Below, in pieces: positions 7,761-16,476 of a DNA stretch of 64,000 nt (position 1 is its first letter; each line of letters starts with the position of its first letter). The position numbers and the translations under genes were made by a program. This DNA is from Myxococcales bacterium. GTDB taxonomy: Bacteria > Myxococcota_A > Polyangia > Palsa-1104 > JAEUJZ01. The DNA lies in the NCBI GenBank assembly GCA_016794365.1, contig JAEUKB010000017.1, positions 62,001 through 126,000 on the forward strand, in the 5' to 3' direction. The notes under the pieces are model-generated. The model was not told the origin of the DNA. It was given only the letters and a program-made list of their open reading frames with translations, and ran no database searches.

Positions 7761-8369
7761 CTACGGCTGGTTCTCGGTGGCGCGGCAGGTGGCGAGCTGC
7801 TGACGTTCTGCCGGGGTGATGATGCCGGTCAGGATCGATTCAGCCAGCGCGCAGAGCCGAAACTCGGGGCTCATGTAGCGTCCGGCCCGGGCGTGACGGT
7901 CGGCGACCTGCTTGTGACGCTCGCGGAAGTTGCACTCTTCCTGAAGCACACCGAGCCGGTTATCGACCAGGTCTACGTCCTGCGGCAGCACGCCTTGACC
8001 GAACAGGGCGGCGCGATAAAAGAAAGCGGCTTCGTCGCAGTTTGCCATCCGGTCGTAGAGAACGCCGACGTTGTAGAGCCAGCGCGGGTTGCGATCGATG
8101 CGATAGGCGTCGCGGAACAGCTTGAGCGCTTCCTCGTACTGATCCTTTTGGGCGAGCCCGATGGCTTTTTCCGCGAGCGCTGCCGTTTGAGGATTGATCG
8201 CAGTAGGCGCTTTGACAGCCCCAGGCTGAGCCGCTGGTGGATTGGGCTTGGCCGCCGCCGGTTGAGCTGCCGCCGCTGGAGCTGGCTGCTGTGCCCGTGC
8301 CGTGCTAACCGGCCAAAGACCCGGCAGAAGACCGGCCAAAAGAACCACGCTAAGAGCTTGGCACTTCAC
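7761..8369 (-). CDS. Exported TPR protein paired with a pseudokinase
   Basis: 202 residues with a signal peptide ending TARAQ, an Ala/Pro-rich linker to about residue 60, then two TPR-like repeats (GLAQKDQYEEALKLFRDAYR and WLYNVGVLYDRMANCDEAAF). Conserved Cys residues at the C-terminal end could form disulfides. The start is GTG at 8369, directly after the TAA of the kinase-like gene (no gap), so the two are co-translated. Proteins of this type are common in Myxococcota and act as periplasmic scaffolds; the partner is unknown. Confidence 0.7.
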   Translation of the reverse strand: MKCQALSVVLLAGLLPGLWPVSTARAQQPAPAAAAQPAAAKPNPPAAQPGAVKAPTAINPQTAALAEKAIGLAQKDQYEEALKLFRDAYRIDRNPRWLYNVGVLYDRMANCDEAAFFYRAALFGQGVLPQDVDLVDNRLGVLQEECNFRERHKQVADRHARAGRYMSPEFRLCALAESILTGIITPAERQQLATCRATENQP

Positions 8370-9440
8370 TTACTTCACCTCGCTGTGATCAGAATGAGCG
8401 GCGTCGCTGTGCGCCATGTCCGCTACGGAAGCCGAGCTGCCTGGGCTGGACACCGCAGGCGCGGGCTGGCTCGAGCCCGGATCTTGATAGAGCCAATAAC
8501 CAACACCAAAGCTGGCTCCACCGACGACTGACAACAGAGCAGCCCAGAGCAGGCCGCTGCGTCCGCGCGTCTTGGGAGCTTCCTCGCGACCATCGCTGGA
8601 CCAGGCTGCATGCGTCGGAATGCTCTGGGCATCGCCAAGCAGCGCGGCCATCAGCTCTGCAACAGAGGAAAACGGTTCCTGCTTATCGGGGCTGAGCTTG
8701 TCCGACAGCACCAGACGCAGCACAGCATCCAGTCGCGCCGGGATCTTGCGGTTGCGATAGCGCAGCGGCAAAAGGGCTTCACTTCCTTGCGCCACCGTCG
8801 CGGGCACACCACCGAGCATCTCGGACAGCAGCGCCGCCAGGCTGCGAATGTCATCTTGGCGTGCGCGCCTGCCACTGCTGCCGCCACCACCTGTGCCGCT
8901 GAGGCCTTCTTGGAACGCAGACGCACCGAGATCAAGCAGATAGACACGATCTTCGGCCTCGATGTCTTGCGCGCGCTCTTCGTCGGTGGGCGGACAGATG
9001 AACACCGCACCAGTGTTGACGCCGCGATGTACCGCGCCCGTACCGTGAATGGCTTGCAGCGCACCACCGATGGCTCCGGCGACTTGCAGCGCCACATGAA
9101 GGGGCAGGGCATGACCGGGCTGACTGGCCAGACGACTGCGCAGCGACTCACCAAATAGCCGCTGCATCACCACAAACAGGTGCTTTTTGCCCTTCCATTC
9201 CAGGCTGCCGACTTCGAGCACTGGCACCAAGTTCTTGTGCGTACGAGCAGTCGCTCGCTGCACCTCAGTGACGATCGAGCTGGCCTTGTCCTTGGGCAGC
9301 TCCGTCAGAAATACTTTGATTGCGACGGGGCTGTCCGACTCTCCTTGGTGGGCCTCATACACGGTGCTCTGCGCACCGCGAGCCAAGACCTCGCCAAATC
9401 GGTATCCCCCGAGCGTCTTCCCTGTTAGGTCACGCGACAT
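8370..9440 (-). CDS. Membrane-bound Ser/Thr pseudokinase
   Basis: 356 residues from the ATG at 9440 (a TTG two codons upstream is less likely). The N-terminal 270 residues follow the Hanks kinase fold: VAIK with Lys42 is kept, but the glycine loop is degenerate (RGAQST), the catalytic HRD is HRG (138-140, Asp lost) and DFG is DLG (170-172). Catalysis is therefore unlikely, though nucleotide binding may remain. One membrane segment (about 297-317) is followed by a short Ser/Ala/His-rich tail outside. It forms an operon with the TPR gene directly downstream. Probably a sensor or scaffold rather than an enzyme. Confidence 0.8.
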   Translation of the reverse strand: MSRDLTGKTLGGYRFGEVLARGAQSTVYEAHQGESDSPVAIKVFLTELPKDKASSIVTEVQRATARTHKNLVPVLEVGSLEWKGKKHLFVVMQRLFGESLRSRLASQPGHALPLHVALQVAGAIGGALQAIHGTGAVHRGVNTGAVFICPPTDEERAQDIEAEDRVYLLDLGASAFQEGLSGTGGGGSSGRRARQDDIRSLAALLSEMLGGVPATVAQGSEALLPLRYRNRKIPARLDAVLRLVLSDKLSPDKQEPFSSVAELMAALLGDAQSIPTHAAWSSDGREEAPKTRGRSGLLWAALLSVVGGASFGVGYWLYQDPGSSQPAPAVSSPGSSASVADMAHSDAAHSDHSEVK

Positions 9441-9655
9441 CGCCAACGTCCCAAACCATGCCCCCCGGCATTACGGGCAAGCTACTAATGGCTTTGTAAT
9501 CAGCCTATCAAGGATCTCCGCGTTAGAGAAGGCTTTTTGCGGCTAGGTTCGCTTGCTTGGCCGCGCCTGGGGTAGCGAAATGAGCACAGGTAGGCTATAG
9601 GCCCGCCCACGGAGAAGCCACCGGAAGCAAGGCGATGTCGGTCACTTGCGAGCGG

Positions 9656-10333
9656 CTATTTTTCGACAAGCGATGGCGATGTAAGCCCCGGCACAGGAGG
9701 CAGCTCGCGTGTCCAAGGCAGCGTCGTCAGTGTACCGGGCACGCCAACGTCATTGGGTGCCAGCACTGCGCCTTGCTCCAGCACGATGACTCGAAACATG
9801 GAGTCCACACGGAGCAGCCGCCCGACATAGTTATAGAAGCGACCGAGCTGAAGCTGCTGACGGAGCCGACTGCGCTCCGGTTCTGGAACAATCAGCGACA
9901 CTTCATAGCTGCTCGACGTTCCCAGATGGTGAAACAGCAGCGCGTCCGCCGTGGTGAAGCGAAACTGGCCGGTCCAGCGCACCCAGCGACCTTGGTAGTA
10001 ACGCGACCAGCGCACGTCCTTTTCTTGGTTGGTAAAGTCGCGCGGGATAAACAGCCGGTAAGTGTCGAGAAACTGGGCCTCGATGAAGTCGGGCTTATCG
10101 GACGGCACGGGCGGCGGCGGCACAATCACGGGACCGTCCGGTGCGGCATCGCCAAGGATTGCCAGATCCACGGGCTCATGCGGTTCGATGTCGGGCGGCG
10201 AAACGGGCTGCGAGACGCGCTGGCAAGCCGGCATCGTCAGCAGCCACAGCGAGAGCGACTGCACGAAACCAGCCAGCGAGCGACGAAAGGGCAGCACAGC
10301 CAGAGTATCGAACGCATCGACAAGCGCTGTCAA
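9656..10333 (-). CDS. Putative lipoprotein, unknown function
   Basis: 225 residues with an N-terminal hydrophobic stretch ending LLTMPAC, a possible lipobox, then a Pro-rich linker and a globular C-terminal half (FIPRDFTNQEKDVRW, YYQGRWVRWTGQF). No family is recognised. A 209-bp gap separates it from the pseudokinase gene; nothing convincing is seen there beyond a possible TTGATA-type promoter box for the pseudokinase. Confidence 0.5.
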   Translation of the reverse strand: MTALVDAFDTLAVLPFRRSLAGFVQSLSLWLLTMPACQRVSQPVSPPDIEPHEPVDLAILGDAAPDGPVIVPPPPVPSDKPDFIEAQFLDTYRLFIPRDFTNQEKDVRWSRYYQGRWVRWTGQFRFTTADALLFHHLGTSSSYEVSLIVPEPERSRLRQQLQLGRFYNYVGRLLRVDSMFRVIVLEQGAVLAPNDVGVPGTLTTLPWTRELPPVPGLTSPSLVEK

Positions 10334-10440
10334 AACGAGCCGCTAGATCAAAGCCGGACCTCGCACAAACCGACCGAAGCCCGAGCAATTGGGTCGTTGG
10401 AAATCGAAGCGCTGCACGGGATTTGGGATGATGTGTTTAG

Positions 10441-10459
10441 TTGACATAATATACATTAT
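10441..10459 (+). promoter_or_regulatory. AT-rich palindromic promoter/operator candidate
   Basis: TTGACA is followed at once by ATAAT-ATAC-ATTAT, an inverted repeat of 14 bp, in an otherwise GC-rich sequence 43 bp before the lipoprotein start at 10502. It lies between divergent genes, so it could drive or regulate either. A standard 17-bp-spaced -10 box is not obvious. Confidence 0.35.
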
Positions 10460-10501
10460 CGGCGCTTGACCTGGCTGCTGACCCGAGGCTACCGTGAAGA
10501 C

Positions 10502-11185
10502 ATGAGTCGGCTCGGTGCGTACGTAAGCTTGTTCGCAGCGCTATCTGGCTGTGGCTATACGTCCAGCTACGTGCCGCCTATGGATGGTCGAGCGCGCGTG
10601 GTCTGGGACAGCAGCAGCAGCGAAGCCACGGTATCGCTCGCAGGCGGAAGCTTGAGCCAGACGTGTCGAGGCATGCTTCAGCAGCTCACTTCACATGACC
10701 GCATTCCGCTGGAAAACGGCTTCGTCTCGCTGCCATCGCTTTCGTCGCCCGTGTCGTATCAAGCACCGATGAGCGGCAGCGAGCCTTATGTGCCGCGCTA
10801 CTACGGTGCCGACATTGTTGTGATTCATCCGGGCCTGCCGCCGCACCTTCCGCATCCGCCGCTGTTTGTGCCTCGGCTGGTTCGACCTGGGATGATTGGT
10901 TCGTCGTTTTCTCCGTCGGTGGGAGGCAGCATTCGCGGCGGATCCGTCGGTCGCATCGGTGGCGGAAGTGGCAGCTCGGGCGGTGGTGACGCAGGCAAAG
11001 CGCTGGCGATTGTGGCCGTGATTGCGATCGTCGTGATGCCAGTGATCTCGATCTCGCTGGCGAGCGTACGACCCGAGAGCGAGCGCCAGGCATCGCAAGC
11101 CATCGATGCGGTAAACGCTTATAACGATATGCTGCGCGGAGGCGGATCCCCGTGTGAGCCCAGCGCAGTGGGAGACGCTCGATGA
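10502..11185 (+). CDS. Lipoprotein with Gly-rich linker and C-terminal membrane segment
   Basis: 227 residues from the ATG at 10502, chosen because it gives a clean lipoprotein signal (SLFAALSGCGY). The middle is Pro/Gly/Ser-rich; a hydrophobic segment (ALAIVAVIAIVVMPVISISL) lies near residues 164-183. The tail (QAIDAVNAYNDML) resembles the tail of the next protein (HALDAINYYNDAV), so the two are probably diverged paralogues. The stop codon overlaps the next start. Function unknown. Confidence 0.6.
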   Translation: MSRLGAYVSLFAALSGCGYTSSYVPPMDGRARVVWDSSSSEATVSLAGGSLSQTCRGMLQQLTSHDRIPLENGFVSLPSLSSPVSYQAPMSGSEPYVPRYYGADIVVIHPGLPPHLPHPPLFVPRLVRPGMIGSSFSPSVGGSIRGGSVGRIGGGSGSSGGGDAGKALAIVAVIAIVVMPVISISLASVRPESERQASQAIDAVNAYNDMLRGGGSPCEPSAVGDAR

Positions 11186-11754
11186 TGCGCAAGAACTGGC
11201 TACGAGGCTCGGCGCTGGTGCTCGTGCTGCCATTGGGCTGTGCAACGACGCAGTATCAGCCGCAGCTTGTGGCGCGCGGAGAGCTGATCCTTCGCTACGA
11301 CGGTGGCTTTGTGGCGTCAGCGCAAGGCATCAAGGTGGCGCAAGGCTTGTCGTATCGCGGGCTGGAACAGTTTGTGGCGTGCGTACCGGATGCGCAGCGT
11401 CATGCGCGCTCGGCACAGCGTCACGGAGGCGCGGCGATTGCGCTGTCGGTGCTTGGGATCACGCTGTCGCTGGCATCGATGGGCAGCTTGGTCGGTCTGA
11501 CGGATACGCCGAACCAGTGGGCCTGGCTGGGTGGCGGACTGGCAACGGGAGCTGTCGGACTTACGCTGTCGGCGCTGTCGTGGCGCGAAAAAAACCAGGC
11601 CAACGGTCACGCCCTGGATGCGATCAATTACTACAACGATGCCGTCGGAAGCTTGGGGGCAAGCTGTCGCGATCTTCGCTATCCACCGGCGGCTGGTCCG
11701 GTAGCTCCCGTCGGGGACGATGCGTCCGTGACAAGTCAGGACTCGCTGCGCTAG
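11182..11754 (+). CDS. Lipoprotein with two membrane segments
   Basis: 190 residues with lipobox LVLPLGC and two hydrophobic helices (about 83-102 and 112-132), then ALDAINYYNDAVGS, a motif shared with the preceding gene product. ATGATG overlaps the preceding TGA, and GGGAG lies upstream. The two genes form a cotranscribed pair. The family is not recognised. Confidence 0.6.
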   Translation: MMRKNWLRGSALVLVLPLGCATTQYQPQLVARGELILRYDGGFVASAQGIKVAQGLSYRGLEQFVACVPDAQRHARSAQRHGGAAIALSVLGITLSLASMGSLVGLTDTPNQWAWLGGGLATGAVGLTLSALSWREKNQANGHALDAINYYNDAVGSLGASCRDLRYPPAAGPVAPVGDDASVTSQDSLR

Positions 11755-11824
11755 ATAGTTCGCATTCAGAGACAGCGAGTGCTCTTTCTGGACGCAAGCA
11801 CGACCGTGGTCAGCGAGGTTTGAT

Positions 11825-12709
11825 ATGGCAGCGCCCTCCCCTACTTTGTCTACAGCGACGGAACAGACAGCGGAACATCAGAAGACAGCGACGGAACCAG
11901 CACGCGGCGATCGCTTGATCGATGTCTTGGATGTGATGGATCGCTTGCTGGCCCCCGACGGATGTCCGTGGGATCGCGAGCAGACGCTCGACAGCCTGCG
12001 GCATTACCTGATCGAAGAGTCGTTTGAAGTGCTCGATGCGCTGGATGAACACGACGCGACGGCGCACTGCGAAGAGCTGGGCGATGTGCTGTTTCAGATC
12101 GTGTTTCAGTCGGCACTGCGTCAGCGCGAAGGCTCGTTCAACCTGGATGATGTGTGTCGGACGATCGCGGACAAGATGCGACGACGACATCCGCACGTCT
12201 TTGGCGAAACCAAGGTCAAAGATGCAACGGAAGTCATCCAAAACTGGAACGCGATCAAAGCGGAAGAGCGCAAAGCGACAGGAAAAGTTCGACGGACGCT
12301 CGATGGGATTCCAAAGTCGATGCCAGCGCTCAAGCGTGGTCAGATGATCGCGGACAAAGCAGCAGCGACGGGCTTTGACTGGCCGGACATCGCAGGCGTG
12401 CGCGCGAAAATCGATGAAGAACTGGCCGAGCTGGATGCTGAAGTAACGGGCGGTCTGGAAGGCGCAGATCGCGATCGCATCGAGTCAGAGCTTGGCGATG
12501 TGCTGTTTACGCTGACGAGGCTGGCGGGCAAGCTGGGCATCGATGCAGAGCAGTCTCTGCGACGAGCGAACGAGCGATTTACGAAGCGCTTTGTTGCGAT
12601 GGAAGATCGGATTTCCGACGCGGGACAGTCGCTCAAGTCACTCAGCCTTCAAGAGATGAACCAGCACTGGAACGCGGTGAAGCGCGCCGAGCAAGGCTCA
12701 GGATCTTGA
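11825..12709 (+). CDS. mazG: Nucleoside triphosphate pyrophosphohydrolase MazG
   Basis: 294 residues with two MazG domains. The first (about 36-125) carries the hallmark GCPWDREQTL, EESFEVLDAL and EELGDVLFQIVF with the Mg-binding EExxE/ExxD carboxylates, then RRRHPHVFG. The second (about 170-270) repeats EELAELDAE and ESELGDVLFTLTRLA. MazG hydrolyses NTPs and dNTPs to monophosphate and pyrophosphate, cleaning nucleotide pools and lowering (p)ppGpp-linked stress. The length is slightly above the E. coli protein because of a variable 35-residue N-terminal tail. GAGG lies 8 nt before the ATG. The gene stands alone. Confidence 0.93.
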   Translation: MAAPSPTLSTATEQTAEHQKTATEPARGDRLIDVLDVMDRLLAPDGCPWDREQTLDSLRHYLIEESFEVLDALDEHDATAHCEELGDVLFQIVFQSALRQREGSFNLDDVCRTIADKMRRRHPHVFGETKVKDATEVIQNWNAIKAEERKATGKVRRTLDGIPKSMPALKRGQMIADKAAATGFDWPDIAGVRAKIDEELAELDAEVTGGLEGADRDRIESELGDVLFTLTRLAGKLGIDAEQSLRRANERFTKRFVAMEDRISDAGQSLKSLSLQEMNQHWNAVKRAEQGSGS

Positions 12710-12802
12710 CGCTCTTGCGAAAAGCCTTGCCTGTACCGGACCAATCGAACCATGATAATTGCGTGCGCATAAGTACAATATTTTGCGCATCAATCTTCTG
12801 TC

Positions 12803-13591
12803 ATGGCTGAGAAGACGTTCGTCACCGTCTCGTTTGAACGAATTCAGCGGGTTGTCGATATCCTGTCGATGGTCTCGATTGGTGAGTACAACCCGGAGCT
12901 CATTCAGATCGAGCCCAGTGCCCAGGCCGATGAATTTTCGGTGCTGGAAGCTGCGCTGAACATTTACAACCAAGAGCTGGCGTCGGCGCGGCTCCAAAAC
13001 GAGCGGTACATCAGCGAGCTAGAGCAGTCAAAGCGCGAGCTTCAGGAACAGATCGCGACGATTGCCAAGCAGCAGATGGCGATTCATGAGCTCTCGACGC
13101 CGATCGTAGAAGTCTGGGAAGACATTCTGCTGTTGCCGATCATCAGCTCGCTGGACTCGCAGCGTGCGACGGAGATGACCGAAAAGCTGCTCGATCGCGT
13201 CAAGGCCAACCGGGCTCGCTGCATCATCATCGACATCACGGGCGTAGAGCTGGTCGATACCAACACCGCGAACTCGATGCTGAAGATGACGCGGGCGGCG
13301 CGACTGCTGGGAACGATGTGTGTGCTGACCGGCGTTCGTCCCGAGATTGCGCGCACGATGGTTCAGCTTGGCGTCGAGCTAGATGGCATCAAGACGCTGC
13401 GAACGCTCAAAGATGGTCTGCGTGAGTGCTTCGGCTTTTTGCATCAGCTCAAGCTGCAAGAACAGCTCGCAGCCCGATCGGAAAAGACCGGAGCGCTGAG
13501 CCTGCTCCAAGCGCGCAAGCACAAAGCGGCGCCCAAGCAGGAAGAGCCCGTGCTCGAAGAGTCCGACGAGCCCGCCGAGAGCGAAGACTAA
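12803..13591 (+). CDS. RsbR-like STAS-domain regulator
   Basis: 262 residues. An N-terminal helical region with a coiled coil (about 45-95) is followed by a STAS domain (about 97-215) containing IIIDITGVELVDTNTANSML. The threonines in DITG and DTNT are placed as the phosphorylation sites of RsbR/RsbS proteins in stressosomes, which control general-stress signalling through an RsbT-type kinase. No RsbS or RsbT is adjacent. The C-terminal 50 residues are charged and look disordered. There is no membrane segment, so it is cytoplasmic. Confidence 0.82.
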   Translation: MAEKTFVTVSFERIQRVVDILSMVSIGEYNPELIQIEPSAQADEFSVLEAALNIYNQELASARLQNERYISELEQSKRELQEQIATIAKQQMAIHELSTPIVEVWEDILLLPIISSLDSQRATEMTEKLLDRVKANRARCIIIDITGVELVDTNTANSMLKMTRAARLLGTMCVLTGVRPEIARTMVQLGVELDGIKTLRTLKDGLRECFGFLHQLKLQEQLAARSEKTGALSLLQARKHKAAPKQEEPVLEESDEPAESED

Positions 13592-13707
13592 ACCCCCGCC
13601 ACACGACACAGCAGCGCAATCACGAGACAACGCATCGAACGCGGTGCGCCCTACCCTGTCGCTGCTGTTAGCAATTGACAAACGAAAGAGAAGAGGAACA
13701 CGGACGC

Positions 13708-14157
13708 TTAGCGATGCGGACCGGGACGCTGACCGCTGCGACGATAGGCAAAAAAGTCTGCCACGATCTGTCCGTGATCGAACGCCAGCGTCGGTAGGTT
13801 GTCTTCGGTAAAGACCGCGACGCGACCGGCATCATCTGCGGCGCTCGGCTGACCTTTGGCGGTGGCCAAAAAGACAGTCGATACCGTGTGCTTGCGCGGA
13901 TCTCGGGACGGCGAGGAATAGGTGAAAAACTGCTCGGTCAGCTCAATGTGCAGCGACGTTTCTTCGAGCGCTTCGCGAATCGCAGCGTGGCTGACCGGCT
14001 CTCCCACATCGACGAATCCTCCGGGCAGCGCCCAGCCATGCGGAGGATAGCGCCGCTCAATCAGCACCAGCACCGGACGATCGGCGCGATGCAGCGGATG
14101 ATCGACCAGATCGATGATGCAATCGACGGTACAGAGCGGCGTAATCGGTACGGGCAC
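13708..14157 (-). CDS. NUDIX hydrolase
   Basis: 149 residues from a GTG at 14157 with AAGGA 9 nt upstream; this avoids a 57-bp overlap with the preceding gene, whose TAG lies 2 bp before. The NUDIX box is complete: GGFVDVGEPVSHAAIREALEET contains the GX5EX7REXXEE pattern (residues about 47-69). The preceding PPHGWALPGG is typical of ADP-ribose or NADH pyrophosphatase types. It cleaves nucleoside diphosphate derivatives; the substrate is not predictable. Cotranscribed with 14160-15083. Confidence 0.88.
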   Translation of the reverse strand: MPVPITPLCTVDCIIDLVDHPLHRADRPVLVLIERRYPPHGWALPGGFVDVGEPVSHAAIREALEETSLHIELTEQFFTYSSPSRDPRKHTVSTVFLATAKGQPSAADDAGRVAVFTEDNLPTLAFDHGQIVADFFAYRRSGQRPGPHR

Positions 14158-14159
14158 GA

Positions 14160-15083
14160 CTATTCCTTGAGCAGCTTGTTGCCCTTGAACTTGAAAACTT
14201 CGCTGCCGTACTTCCACTCGGTGGCTTTGAGCGCACCTTTGGGTCCGGGCTCGCCTTCAAACGACGGGAATGCATCGGCGTGCGCGTCGAAGACCTTCTT
14301 GCGATCGCCCTTCATCTTCTTTTCCCACTTGGCGCGCGGAACGCCACCATCGTTGCCAGCCGGAGCCGCAGCGGGCTTGTCGGTCTTGGCATCCTTGGTC
14401 TCGGTCGTGGCGGGCTTGGCTGCCGTATCGGTTGCCGCCGCCGGAGCCGAGCTGCCCTTGGCTTGCTCGCACTCTGTGACGTATTCGCGCAGCGGACGCA
14501 TCTTGCTGCCCGGAACCAGCTCGTACTGAAGCTGAAGGTTGCCGCCGCTCGTCTCGGCTTCTTTGAACGCAGCGACACAGGCTTCACCGGCTGCTTGAAC
14601 CGCTTTGGCGTCGGGCTTGGTCTGTGCGTTCAGATCCACCAGCGCTTTGTACGTCTGACGGAGCTTGGGCAGCTTCGCCAGCATCGCCATCCGCGCTTGG
14701 AGAACCTCGACAGCGGACTTGTAGTGCTGTCGCGCCCAGTCCACGCGGGCATCACGCGGCGCTTTGTTCATCAGCTCAATCGCTTGGTTGAGCTTTGCTT
14801 CGACACCATCGGACTGCCCACCGTCGAGCGCTTTTTCAGCCTCGCGCAGCAGCTTTTTGGCATCGTGCATTGCGACTTCACCTTCGGGCGCTGAGCGAAG
14901 CAGCTCACCGTCGCAACCAGGCAGATCGGCAATGCGGAACGTGCGCTTGAAGTCTTCAATCTTGCCGCAGCCTCGCTCTGGATCGCGCCACCACTGATCG
15001 GCGGCCAAAGCGGACTGTGAAGGAACCAGAAGAAGCCCTAGCAAGGGCAGGGATGCAAGGGACACGAAAGAGAGCCTGACCAT
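14160..15083 (-). CDS. Secreted helical protein, unknown function
   Basis: 307 residues with a signal peptide (1-28, ending SALAA). Residues 60-190 are Lys/Ala-rich helices, followed by a low-complexity Ala/Thr/Lys/Asp linker and a conserved-looking end (WEKKMKGDRKKVFDAH, ATEWKYGSEVFKFKGNKLL). The family is not recognised. It lies just upstream of the NUDIX gene and downstream of a kinase gene. Confidence 0.6.
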   Translation of the reverse strand: MVRLSFVSLASLPLLGLLLVPSQSALAADQWWRDPERGCGKIEDFKRTFRIADLPGCDGELLRSAPEGEVAMHDAKKLLREAEKALDGGQSDGVEAKLNQAIELMNKAPRDARVDWARQHYKSAVEVLQARMAMLAKLPKLRQTYKALVDLNAQTKPDAKAVQAAGEACVAAFKEAETSGGNLQLQYELVPGSKMRPLREYVTECEQAKGSSAPAAATDTAAKPATTETKDAKTDKPAAAPAGNDGGVPRAKWEKKMKGDRKKVFDAHADAFPSFEGEPGPKGALKATEWKYGSEVFKFKGNKLLKE

Positions 15084-15090
15084 AGCCTAT

Positions 15091-15106
15091 TAACTCAGCA
15101 GAGTTA
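15091..15106. promoter_or_regulatory. 16-bp palindrome between kinase stop and next start
   Basis: TAACTCAGCAGAGTTA has 6-bp perfect arms and lies 8 bp upstream of the ATG at 15083 and 11 bp past the kinase stop. The position suits an operator or a weak RNA hairpin; there is no T tract. Confidence 0.35.
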
Positions 15107-15116
15107 TCTCCGTGGG

Positions 15117-16385
15117 TCAAGTGGCGTCAACTCGCGTCGGCATCTTCACCGTGATCGCGCTCGGGTCTACTTCTCGGTGATGTGGTGATGTAGTCCGTGC
15201 GGGACCATCCCAGTGCGGTCCAAAGTCTGGACGCGCAGCGCCACGCAAAGGCCGATCGGGCAAAAGACCCGGCTGGGCCAGCAGCTCATGAAACTGCGAT
15301 CGAACGGCATAGGCGCTGCTTGGACGATCGCTCGGCGCGCGCGCGATAAGGCGCACCATCAGGTCTTCCAGCGCGTCGGCCAGCCGATAGCGCGTGTTGA
15401 TGTCTCGTGGTCGATACCGAGGCGCATCGAGGTGCGACTTCATCATCTGCGCTTGGTTTTTGCTCGGAAACGGCAGCTCTCCGACGATCATTTGCCACAA
15501 GAGCATGCCTACCGCGTACAGATCGCTGCGTCCATCGACGGGCTCGTCAGCCAGCGTCTCGGGAGAAATGTACGCAGGTGTCCCCAAAATGTCCGATGCG
15601 CGCGTCGAGCTTCCACAAAAGCGCGCCACACCAAAATCGACCACCTTCACAAAGTCGCGCTCTGTGGCTGTGGGCGACGGTGGAAGACTCGGTGAAAACG
15701 GCGGCGCATGAGAAAGAAGCAGCACGTTGTCGGGCTTGATGTCGCGATGAACCATTCCGCAGGCATGCGCGTCTCCGAGTGCGCCACAGACCTGCGCCAT
15801 GATGTGAACCGCTCGTCGCGGAGACAGCACACCCACCATCATGTCGTGGCTGAGCGGCTTTCCGGACAGAAGCTCCATCACCAGATACGGAACGCCGCTT
15901 TCCGTCACCGCGTAGTCGTGCAGCACGACGATGTGAGGACTGCGCAGCTCGGCAATCATCCGCGCTTCCTGCAAAAAACGCTGCCGCATCCGCGCATCTT
16001 GAAGCGCCGATCGGTTGAGCAGCTTGATCGCCACGCGCAGACCGAGCGACACCTCTTCCGCTTCGTAGACCGCCCCGAATCCGCCAGAGCCCAGACAGCG
16101 CAGCAGTCGATAGCGTCCGCCGAGCAGCGTCTGAGCGCTCGCGGGACCGCCCGGACCGATGTGCATACCTTGGCCACGCCGAGGATTCGATCCTTCCAGC
16201 GCTTGGGCCAATAGCTGCGGCGATCCGAGATCACCACTGCCCGCGATAAGCTCGGTCACTTCAGGACTTGGCGCAGCGGGCGGCTCCGTCGGTAGTCGCG
16301 ACACCGGCACCCCAAGCGGCGCTGCGCAGCGAATACAGAAACGAGCCTCATCTTCATTCGGGTAGTAACAAGTTGAGCAGTCCAT
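15117..16385 (-). CDS. Ser/Thr protein kinase with N-terminal zinc ribbon
   Basis: 422 residues. The start at 16385 gives MDCSTCYYPNEDEARFCIRC, a four-Cys zinc ribbon (C3, C6, C17, C20). The kinase domain has GSGGFGAVYEA, VAIKLL, HRDIKPDN, VDFGVARF and YISPE, so it should be active. No membrane segment is seen, so it is probably cytoplasmic. The frame continues upstream to 16478 without a better start. It is divergent from the FG-GAP gene, with 91 bp between starts. Confidence 0.9.
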   Translation of the reverse strand: MDCSTCYYPNEDEARFCIRCAAPLGVPVSRLPTEPPAAPSPEVTELIAGSGDLGSPQLLAQALEGSNPRRGQGMHIGPGGPASAQTLLGGRYRLLRCLGSGGFGAVYEAEEVSLGLRVAIKLLNRSALQDARMRQRFLQEARMIAELRSPHIVVLHDYAVTESGVPYLVMELLSGKPLSHDMMVGVLSPRRAVHIMAQVCGALGDAHACGMVHRDIKPDNVLLLSHAPPFSPSLPPSPTATERDFVKVVDFGVARFCGSSTRASDILGTPAYISPETLADEPVDGRSDLYAVGMLLWQMIVGELPFPSKNQAQMMKSHLDAPRYRPRDINTRYRLADALEDLMVRLIARAPSDRPSSAYAVRSQFHELLAQPGLLPDRPLRGAARPDFGPHWDGPARTTSPHHREVDPSAITVKMPTRVDAT

Positions 16386-16476
16386 GGCGTCGGCTGAAGG
16401 TTCGACTTTAGCGAGCCTCGTACGCGCGGCAATTTTTGTCGGTCTGTTCGCGCTCGCTTGGTGGTACAGGTTGCCC

